DNA from: Deltaproteobacteria bacterium
GTDB taxonomy: Bacteria > Myxococcota_A > UBA796 > UBA2385
DNA length: 6,281 nt
Assembly (NCBI GenBank): GCA_003694325.1
Contig: RFKJ01000057.1
Span: forward strand, 1-6,281
Direction of reading: 5' to 3'
Part shown: positions 1-5,160 of the stretch, in pieces
Numbering within the stretch: position 1 is the stretch's first letter
How the letters are laid out: each line of letters begins with the position of its first letter
Translations under genes and position numbers: made by a program
The notes under the pieces: model-generated
Seen by the model: only the letters and a program-made list of their open reading frames with translations
Database searches by the model: none
Told to the model about the DNA's origin: nothing

Positions 1-175
1 GCACGCCCGGGCCGGTGTCGCCCCCGTCCGAGACACCGCCGTCGGCGCCGCCCCCGTCGGTCGCCCCGCCGTCGATGGCGCCGCCGTCCCCCGACGCACC
101 GAGGTCGATGGCCAGCCGGGGGTAGCAGCCACCGGTGGTCAGCAGGCCGGCGAGGATGGAAAGCGGGCGGGTCAT
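1..175 (-). CDS. Putative lipoprotein, N-terminal part only (runs off the left edge)
   Basis: An open frame of 58 codons reads from ATG at 175 to the window edge with no stop. The product starts MTRPLSILAGLLTTGGCYPR: one Arg at position 3, a hydrophobic stretch at about 5-13, and a cysteine at 17 preceded by T-G-G. This looks like a type II (lipoprotein) signal peptide, although Thr rather than Leu at -3 makes the lipobox imperfect. From residue 28 the chain becomes a low-complexity tether with five DGG triplets spaced 4-5 residues apart, a style common in secreted or surface lipoproteins of myxobacteria-like genomes. The functional domain would lie outside the window, so no role can be given. 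No spaced Shine-Dalgarno precedes the ATG (AGG directly abuts it). An in-frame GTG at 184-182 is an alternative start that adds three residues. The gene follows the acylase gene on the same strand after 67 bp. The signal peptide and linker make it likely to be real despite truncation. Confidence 0.72.
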   Translation of the reverse strand, partial: MTRPLSILAGLLTTGGCYPRLAIDLGASGDGGAIDGGATDGGGADGGVSDGGDTGPGV

Positions 176-192
176 CCTGGGCACTGTACCGC

Positions 193-214
193 GCGCCCCG
201 GCCCGGGCGGGCGC
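193..214 (-). terminator. GC-rich hairpin after the acylase gene, possible terminator
   Basis: A perfect 6-bp inverted repeat (GCGCCC/GGGCGC) with a 10-base loop lies about 30 bp past the acylase stop codon and before the start of the next lipoprotein gene. The loop itself is GC-rich and allows alternative pairings. No run of T follows on the minus strand, so it is not a textbook intrinsic terminator. It may end or attenuate transcription, or simply reflect base composition. Confidence 0.3.
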
Positions 215-242
215 CCATCCGCCGCATCCCGGTGGTGGGGGC

Positions 243-3200
243 TCACGGGCAGTCCCCGTCAGCACCGGGAAACAGCGCCCGACCGGTCGCCGCGTCGGCG
301 ACGTCCCGGGCGAAGAAGCGCATCGGCAGGGTGTCGTTGGCCAGCCACAGGGCGGCCTGGTCGGCGAAGTGATCGCTGTCGATGAGGGCGGACTGTCCCC
401 CGGGGATCACGTTCCGCCCGCTGACGAAGTCGCCATCGGCCAGGGCGATCACCATCCGGAAGACGGGGCCCGAGCTGTGGGTGAAGTCCGGTCCCCAGCC
501 GTTGTTGGCGGCATCCACCGCCAGGTTGTCGCCCGGTCGGGGGAACCAGTGGAGGTCCTCGGTGCCGGCCTCTCCCTGCAGCGGCAGGGTGTCGGTGGTG
601 ATGGCGAACCGGTCGGTGAGGAAGCTGTAGTCGTCGTCACCGAGGAAGTCGGCCAGCACGCTCTCGAAGCGGACCTGGTGGCGCAGCCCCCACTTGTACC
701 GGCTGATGTCGTCGGTGCCGAACCCCGTGCCCCGCAGGTCCTCCCCCGGCTCGGAGCGCAGGAAGGCGAGCCCGTCGAGCATGGCCAGCAGGGCCACCTC
801 GTCGGAGGTCTCGATCTCCTCGGTGCCGAGGATGTCGAAGAAGGCCGACTCCTCGGTCTCCGGGTTCCAGCTCGACAGGCCGCCGGGGTTGCCCGGGCCG
901 CGCCCCTCCAGGAACATGGTCAGCGCCCGGGTGCGGCCGGTGGTGCCCCCCGGCCGCCACACCCCGGGCAGCCCCTCGTCGCCGAACACCCGGTCGTCCC
1001 AGGCCTGCAGCCAGGCGTTGAACAGGGTGGTGGCGATGCTGTCGTCGATACTGTCGGCGTCGGGGCTGTTGTAGAAGGTCTCGACGCCGCTGTGGGCCAC
1101 GTAGCCCCGCTCGGCCCAGGCTTCGATGCGGTCCTGCACCTCGTCGAGGGCGTCGGCCTCGGCCGCGTACAGCTCGGCCATGCGAGCCTCGCTGCTGCCG
1201 GGCTCGGGGCTGCCGGCGGCGGCGGCCCGCCCCGCCTCGATGGCTTCGACGAGGTGCCAGGCGAACCAGGCCCCCAGCGCGCTCTTGTGGTCCCCCTGGA
1301 TGGCCGCCATGCCCGCCTCGTCGGCGGTGCCGTCGGCGGCCGCCTGTTCGATGCGCTCGGTGATCCGCCAGGCGCGGAACCCCTCGACCCACGGACCGCC
1401 GATGTACCAGGGCTCGTCGAGGAGGTCGTTGTCCAGCGTGATCCCCGCCGGGTCGTTGTTGGCGTTGACCACGTAGCCCTGGGCCGGGTCGAGGGCCGTC
1501 GGGTACTCGTCCCAGGGGACGACGCAGGCGTAGGGATCGGTCTGGGACTCGTCGACCATGCCGTCGGGCAGCGTCGGGATGGTGAACCCGCCGTAGGTGG
1601 TGCCGTCGATGAGCATGGTGGGGTCAGCGCCCTCGACCCAGGTGCCGTCGGCGTTGCGCGGCAGGTAGCCGCGGCAGGGCACCGCCTGGTAGCCGGTGTA
1701 GAGGATGCTGCCCGAGGCGTCGGCCACCCCCATGTTCTGGCTGTAGGCGATGAGATACCGGGTCGCGTCCCGGAACTCCTCGACGCTGCTGCTGTGGCCG
1801 AAGCGATCGACGGCGTGCAGCATGGTGCCGCCGGAGAAGGCGGTGTAGTCGAAGCTGATCGCCGTGATCACCCCGTCGCCATCGGTGTCCTCGGGGTGGA
1901 TCCGGGTGCCGGGGAAGGTCACCCCGGGGTCCTCGTCGCCGACCTCGACCCCCTCGATGTCGACGATCCACCGCCCGTCGAAGGTCTGGTACCGGGTCCA
2001 GGTCACCGTGCGCCCGACGCTGCCCAGGGCCGGCACCTCGGCGACCTCGTGGCTCTCCTCGACGGCGACCACCGGCTGCCACTCCCCCTGGAACCGGGTG
2101 GCCTGGGGCACCCCGTCGGCGTCGACCTGCAGTTCCTCCCGATACCAGTCGGTGATGTCCCCCATGAGCTGGGTCTGGCTCCAGGCGACCTGGCCGTTGG
2201 TCCCGACCGCCATGATGGGCAGGCCGGGGATCCCCAGCCCGAGCTGGTGGGTGTCGCCCCCGCCCAGCTCACGGGTGTCGAGGCCGACCTGGTAGAACAG
2301 GCTGGGCACCGACAGCGGAAGGTGGCCGTCGCCGGCCAGCAGGGCGGTGCCGTCGCTGCTCAGCGCCGCGCTGACCGCCCAGACGTTGCTGCCCCAGCCC
2401 GCCTCCAGGTCACCCCGACCCAGGCGCCGCTCGTGGCGCTCCAACCGGGTGGCGAGGCGCTGCAGCATGTCCACCGGCACCGACCGCCCACCGGTCGCCC
2501 GGCCGCGGAGGGACCGATGGGCCCCAGGGGATCCGTCGGCACCGCGGTCCGGACCGGTGGAGCGGGCGGCGCTGCCGTTGGTGCCCCAGCCGGTGGTGGA
2601 CGACACCGGCCGCACCGGCACGACCTGGCTCCAGATGTCGTCCACCAGGCCGGCCTGGCGATATTCGTACAGGGCGTCGGTGGGATCGTAGACGTCGTCG
2701 ACCACCGCGGCGGTGGCTGCCGTCCCGACGTCGTCGGTCTCGAAGCCCAGCTCGTAGACCAGCACGGCCGCCGCCCCCGCCAGGTCGCGGCGGTCCCATT
2801 CCTCCATCAGCTCGGTGGGATCGGTCGCCCCGAGGATCGGCCCGGCGAGCTGCAGCTCGCTGGGCAGCGGCAGGTCGCCGGCCTTGACCGCGGCGATGTA
2901 GGCGTTGACCCCCTCGGCGAAGCCGTCCAGCAGCGCCAGCTCGTCGTCGGTGAGCTGGTCGAGGATGTTGTCGGCCACCCAGGTCATGCCGGTGGCCCGA
3001 CTCTCCATGTCGGTCTCCAGTGCGTCCTGGCCGAGCAGCTCCGAGACCGTCCCCAGGCCCAGCCGCCGCACCAGCTCCATCTCGAAGTAGCGGTCCTGGG
3101 CCTGCACGAAGCCATAGACCCGCGCGAGGTCGACCCGGTCGTGGGCGTAGATGTGGGGGACCGCCGCCTCGGTGCGCACCACGTGGGCGTCGCAGGCCAG

Positions 3201-3341
3201 CTCGGGGATGGTCCACCGCTCGGTCTCGGGCACCGACAGGATGGGCGAGCTGGCGGAGGAATCGCCGCTGTCACCGGCCGGCGTGGCCGGCTCCTTCTTG
3301 CAGGCGGACAGGGACAGGAGCACGACGAGGGCGGGGGACAT
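243..3341 (-). CDS. Penicillin acylase family lipoprotein (Ntn-hydrolase amidase)
   Basis: This 1032-residue protein should hydrolyse an amide bond of an N-acylated substrate in the periplasm or at the outer membrane. The substrate (beta-lactam, acyl-homoserine lactone, acyl-peptide or other) cannot be read from sequence. Residues 1-14 form a lipoprotein signal with lipobox L11-S12-A13-C14, followed by a Gly/Ser/Asp tether. Its n-region lacks Lys or Arg, which is unusual. The alpha-chain signature VPHIYAHDRVDLARVYGFVQ begins at 61. The predicted self-cleavage site is G317|S318 in GWGSNVWAVS, making Ser318 the nucleophile (B1). His340 in GDGHL is then exactly B23 and Ala386 is B69. N628 in NANND and R659 in FRAWRI match the family's oxyanion-Asn and Arg regions. 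The C-terminal half keeps the KWGLRH (883-888), NVIPGGQS (977-984) and SDHFADQ (989-995) blocks, so the gene looks intact. It is longer than the usual 750-850 residues. C50, C556, C606 and C1031 could form two disulfides. The start is fixed by GGAG five bases upstream and by the lipobox. Confidence 0.95.
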   Translation of the reverse strand: MSPALVVLLSLSACKKEPATPAGDSGDSSASSPILSVPETERWTIPELACDAHVVRTEAAVPHIYAHDRVDLARVYGFVQAQDRYFEMELVRRLGLGTVSELLGQDALETDMESRATGMTWVADNILDQLTDDELALLDGFAEGVNAYIAAVKAGDLPLPSELQLAGPILGATDPTELMEEWDRRDLAGAAAVLVYELGFETDDVGTAATAAVVDDVYDPTDALYEYRQAGLVDDIWSQVVPVRPVSSTTGWGTNGSAARSTGPDRGADGSPGAHRSLRGRATGGRSVPVDMLQRLATRLERHERRLGRGDLEAGWGSNVWAVSAALSSDGTALLAGDGHLPLSVPSLFYQVGLDTRELGGGDTHQLGLGIPGLPIMAVGTNGQVAWSQTQLMGDITDWYREELQVDADGVPQATRFQGEWQPVVAVEESHEVAEVPALGSVGRTVTWTRYQTFDGRWIVDIEGVEVGDEDPGVTFPGTRIHPEDTDGDGVITAISFDYTAFSGGTMLHAVDRFGHSSSVEEFRDATRYLIAYSQNMGVADASGSILYTGYQAVPCRGYLPRNADGTWVEGADPTMLIDGTTYGGFTIPTLPDGMVDESQTDPYACVVPWDEYPTALDPAQGYVVNANNDPAGITLDNDLLDEPWYIGGPWVEGFRAWRITERIEQAAADGTADEAGMAAIQGDHKSALGAWFAWHLVEAIEAGRAAAAGSPEPGSSEARMAELYAAEADALDEVQDRIEAWAERGYVAHSGVETFYNSPDADSIDDSIATTLFNAWLQAWDDRVFGDEGLPGVWRPGGTTGRTRALTMFLEGRGPGNPGGLSSWNPETEESAFFDILGTEEIETSDEVALLAMLDGLAFLRSEPGEDLRGTGFGTDDISRYKWGLRHQVRFESVLADFLGDDDYSFLTDRFAITTDTLPLQGEAGTEDLHWFPRPGDNLAVDAANNGWGPDFTHSSGPVFRMVIALADGDFVSGRNVIPGGQSALIDSDHFADQAALWLANDTLPMRFFARDVADAATGRALFPGADGDCP
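2385..2593 (-). repeat. Separated 17-bp direct repeat encoding two GWG-[T/S]-N motifs
   Basis: Positions 2577-2593 and 2385-2401 match at 15 of 17 bases, lie 192 bp apart and are in the same reading frame. They encode GWGTN (residues 251-255) and GWGSN (315-319) of the acylase. The second copy contains the predicted nucleophile Ser318. The first lies at the start of the Arg/Gly-rich linker between the alpha and beta parts and lacks the WAV that follows the active copy. Confidence 0.7.
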
Positions 3342-3346
3342 GGCGA

Positions 3347-3350
3347 CTCC
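3347..3350 (-). promoter_or_regulatory. Ribosome binding site of the acylase gene
   Basis: GGAG on the minus strand lies five bases before the ATG at 3341. It supports this start, as does the lipobox 11-14 residues downstream. No in-frame ATG or GTG was found in the roughly 80 bp upstream. Confidence 0.65.
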
Positions 3351-3405
3351 GGCGGTGCCGCCTCGGGATGGAGCCGCACCGTGGGGCGCGCAGGGTAGCG
3401 CGTGC

Positions 3406-3418
3406 GCCGAACGTCGGC
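3406..3418. promoter_or_regulatory. 13-bp dyad upstream of the acylase gene, possible operator
   Basis: GCCGA-ACG-TCGGC is a perfect 5-bp inverted repeat with a 3-bp centre, 65 bp upstream of the acylase start. On the minus strand it sits between a TTGGAT (3424-3419) and a TACCCT (3397-3392), two weak promoter-like hexamers 21 bp apart. That spacing is too long for an ordinary promoter. The dyad is seen directly. Any regulatory role is inference, and short dyads are common in GC-rich DNA. Confidence 0.25.
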
Positions 3419-3453
3419 ATCCAACCGGACCGGCGTGCAGCCCCGACGATGAC

Positions 3454-3471
3454 CCGCCCTCGCCGGGGCGG
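3454..3471 (-). terminator. Hairpin just after the acidic protein gene, possible terminator
   Basis: CCGCCC and GGGCGG form a perfect 6-bp stem with a 6-base loop, starting six bases past the TAG stop of the upstream gene (stop at 3480-3478). No T-tract follows on the minus strand. Its position suits a terminator or an mRNA 3'-end stabiliser, and it argues mildly that the acylase has its own promoter. Confidence 0.4.
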
Positions 3472-3477
3472 CCGCGG

Positions 3478-5001
3478 CTACCCGGTCGGACCCTTCGCCT
3501 CGCCGGCGGCGCGCGCCACCCGGTAGGCGTCGATGGCGGCGTACACGTTGAGCAGGCCGCCCAGCCCCAGGGTCACCACCGCCGCCAGGAGGATCCAGCC
3601 TCCCCGGGTTCGCTGCCCGGACATCACCTGCCCCAGCCCGGGAACCAGCAGCGAGGCCACCGCTGCGACCGCCGGCCGGGGTGGGTCGACCTCGGGCAGC
3701 GCCTCCGGCTCCGCGGCGACGGGCAGGGCCTCCGCCTCCAGGGCCGGAGTCGTGGCCGGGGTCTCGGCCGGCGTCTCGGCGGGGGCTTCGGCCACGCTGT
3801 CGTCGTCGTCGTCGACCCGCACCGTGTCGGCCATGCCGCTGTCGTCGTCGTCCTCGACCAGCACCGCCTCGGCGATGTCGCTGTCGTCGTCGTCCTCGAA
3901 CTCCTCGCCATCATCGAGGTCCTCGTCGAGGTCCCCGTCGACGGCAGCCGGGGACTCCTCCGGCGGGTCGCCACCGTCGAACTCCCAGTCCCCGACATCC
4001 GCCTCGGCGACGGCGTCCACGCCGGGCCCGGCCGACTCGGCGTCGCTGTCCTCCAGCGCCTCCAGCGCCCCCGTCAACTCCACCTCGAACTCCACCGACC
4101 CGCCCTCGGGCACCGTGGGCTCGTCGCTCAGCTCGTTGTCGTAGAGGGGGATCACCGTCCAGGCGTCGGTGGCCAGCTCGGTGATGTCCTCGGACAGCGC
4201 CTCGTCGACCGCCTCCTCGTCGTCATCCTCGATCGTGACCACCACCTCGTCCCGCAGCTCGGGAGGGACCACCGATCGGGACAGGGGCACGCTGCGCCCT
4301 TCGGGGAGGTTCGCCAGGGCGAGGCAGTCGCGGGCCACCCCCAGCGGCAGGGCGAACGGGGCATACCAGCTCTGCACCAGGTCCTCGATGACCCGGAGCT
4401 GGTCGAGGAACACGCCGAAGCCCACCCGGTTGCGCTCCGGGCCCACGGGCGCGGTGCGGACGATGAGCTGGCAGGCGTCGGCGGCATGGGCGACCACCTG
4501 CATCGACCAGTCGAGGCTGAAACTTCCCTGCCGCAGGTCCATGGACCAGCGCAGCCCCTGCCCGACCTGGGCGCAGTCCTCCAGGGTGGCGAGGAACAAG
4601 GCCGCCAGCTCGTCGTCGTCCTGGTCACGGTGGGGCTGCCAGCCGGCACGGGTCAGCAGGGCCGTGGCCGGCGCCGGCGCCTCGATGCGGGTACGAAACT
4701 CGGCCGGGAGCACCTCGTCGCCGGACAGCGGCAGCGTCACGTGGACCACCCGGGTGGCCAGGAGGTACCGGGCCACCAGGACCCGGTCCACGGTGGCGGC
4801 GTCCAATCCGCTCCGACTCTCATCCAGGTCGACGAGCCGCAGGGTGGGGGTGGGCAGGGCGAGCATGTCCAGCTCGGCGGTGAGCAGCGCCCGAGCCCGG
4901 TCGATGGCCGGATCGCCGGCCAGATCGGCGGGGAGATCGGCGGCCGGATCGGCGGCAACATCGAGGTTGCGCGGCGCTTCTGCAGTGCTCAGGGGGTGCA
5001 T
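3478..5001 (-). CDS. Uncharacterised acidic protein with C-terminal PGLGQ two-helix membrane hairpin
   Basis: I do not recognise the family of this 507-residue protein. It has no signal peptide. Residues 14-34 are a four-residue repeat with Asp at every fourth position. Residues 35-250 look globular, mixed helix and strand (for example RWSMDLRQGSFSLDWSMQVV at 151-170), with three cysteines (143, 177, 226). Residues 255-440 are strongly acidic and probably disordered, with three DDDD(D)S repeats at 370-406 and then an Ala/Pro/Glu/Thr-rich stretch. The C-terminus (443-495) holds two hydrophobic segments joined by GQRTRGG, with PGLGQ at 454-458 and IDAYR at 490-494. This resembles the small TM2-like hairpins found at the ends of many bacterial proteins. 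The simplest topology puts the acidic and globular parts in the cytoplasm, held to the inner membrane by the hairpin. The start follows a weak GGGA eight bases upstream, and the gap upstream holds a plausible promoter. That a real gene lies here is well supported by frame, composition and domain order. Its function is unknown. Confidence 0.88.
   Translation of the reverse strand: MHPLSTAEAPRNLDVAADPAADLPADLAGDPAIDRARALLTAELDMLALPTPTLRLVDLDESRSGLDAATVDRVLVARYLLATRVVHVTLPLSGDEVLPAEFRTRIEAPAPATALLTRAGWQPHRDQDDDELAALFLATLEDCAQVGQGLRWSMDLRQGSFSLDWSMQVVAHAADACQLIVRTAPVGPERNRVGFGVFLDQLRVIEDLVQSWYAPFALPLGVARDCLALANLPEGRSVPLSRSVVPPELRDEVVVTIEDDDEEAVDEALSEDITELATDAWTVIPLYDNELSDEPTVPEGGSVEFEVELTGALEALEDSDAESAGPGVDAVAEADVGDWEFDGGDPPEESPAAVDGDLDEDLDDGEEFEDDDDSDIAEAVLVEDDDDSGMADTVRVDDDDDSVAEAPAETPAETPATTPALEAEALPVAAEPEALPEVDPPRPAVAAVASLLVPGLGQVMSGQRTRGGWILLAAVVTLGLGGLLNVYAAIDAYRVARAAGEAKGPTG
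3791..3898 (-). repeat. In-frame tandem repeat encoding Asp-rich units
   Basis: Three imperfect units of 39, 42 and about 27 bp share a core of repeated GTC/TCG triplets on the plus strand. In the protein they read EDDDDSDIAEAVLV, EDDDDSGMADTVRV and DDDDDSVAEA (residues 369-406). Unit lengths are multiples of three, so copy-number change would keep the frame. The alternating acidic block and short hydrophobic block is characteristic of a flexible, charged linker. Confidence 0.75.
4911..4958 (-). repeat. 12-bp tandem repeat, four copies, near the 5' end of the acidic protein gene
   Basis: On the plus strand GATCG recurs at 4911, 4923, 4935 and 4947, exactly 12 bp apart, with GATCGGCGG shared by three of the four. 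A decayed fifth unit (CATCG) begins at 4959. Translated, it gives a four-residue period with Asp at positions 18, 22, 26 and 30, flanked by Asp14 and Asp34. This is a minisatellite-like tract that can expand or contract without shifting frame. Confidence 0.85.
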
Positions 5002-5002
5002 G

Positions 5003-5015
5003 ACACGTCCCGTGT
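5003..5015 (-). promoter_or_regulatory. Small hairpin presenting the GGA of the ribosome binding site
   Basis: Immediately upstream of the ATG at 5001 the mRNA would read ACACG-GGA-CGTGT, a perfect 5-bp stem with a three-base loop. The only Shine-Dalgarno-like bases (GGGA) are in and beside the loop. This could modulate translation or be a protein site. It is too short to be sure. Confidence 0.3.
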
Positions 5016-5079
5016 GGCAGGGGGCCAGCCCTCAGCCGGTCCCGAACGGAGGGCCAAGGCTGATCCTGCTGGATTGGAT

Positions 5080-5091
5080 TTGACGTGTCAA
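5080..5091. promoter_or_regulatory. 12-bp palindrome over the predicted start of transcription, candidate operator
   Basis: TTGAC-GT-GTCAA is a perfect 5-bp inverted repeat with a 2-bp centre. It starts two bases downstream (minus strand) of a perfect TATAAT, so the predicted transcription start at about 5086 falls inside it. That is a classic place for a repressor to bind. The regulator is unknown and none is encoded in the window. Confidence 0.45.
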
Positions 5092-5092
5092 G

Positions 5093-5098
5093 ATTATA
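5093..5098 (-). promoter_or_regulatory. Candidate -10 box (TATAAT) for the acidic protein gene
   Basis: A perfect TATAAT lies on the minus strand in an A/T-enriched pocket (about 5071-5122) of an otherwise GC-rich window, 92-97 bp upstream of the ATG at 5001. It would give a leader of about 85 bases. No TTGACA-like -35 box is found at 16-18 bp (the hexamers there are ACAGGT, CACAGG and TCACAG), and there is no TGn extension. Activation by another factor is therefore possible. A TCAC-N8-GTGA dyad at 5107-5122 overlaps the expected -35 region. Confidence 0.5.
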
Positions 5099-5160
5099 GC
5101 TGGATTTCACTGCAACCTGTGACTCCCCCGCCTGCGGACCGATGGGCCGGCCCGGTCGCC

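Noticed and set aside
2410..3216. A 268-codon overlapping minus-strand frame inside the acylase gene, considered as evidence of a frameshift
   Set aside because: The product is Arg/Gly/Pro/Ala-rich without motifs. The acylase frame is continuous and conserved on both sides, so no frameshift is needed. The odd Arg/Gly composition at residues 256-312 fits a variable inter-chain linker.
135..3398. A very long open frame on the plus strand (about 1087 codons) opposite the acylase gene
   Set aside because: It mirrors the acylase almost end to end. Its product is Gly/Val/Pro/Asp/His/Arg-rich with no recognisable domain or signal, and it has no clear ribosome binding site. Long antisense frames are expected opposite high-GC genes with strong third-position bias, whereas the minus-strand product carries all acylase motifs.
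3533..4184. Ser-rich and Arg/Pro-rich plus-strand frames opposite the acidic protein gene
   Set aside because: They are reverse readings of the GAC/GTC triplet-repeat tract, and their low-complexity products follow from that.
5080..5122. A plus-strand promoter using TTGACG at 5080-5085 as a -35 box
   Set aside because: At 17 bp downstream the hexamer is GATTTC, not a -10 box, and no plus-strand gene follows.
5107..5122. A CRP-type site from TCAC-N8-GTGA
   Set aside because: The half-sites are in the opposite arrangement to TGTGA-N6-TCACA, so it is kept only as an unexplained dyad in the promoter entry.
5144..5153. GGGCCGGCCC palindrome after the rhomboid gene as an intrinsic terminator
   Set aside because: It has no loop of its own and no T-run, and it is at most part of a weak 5-bp hairpin (5137-5157).
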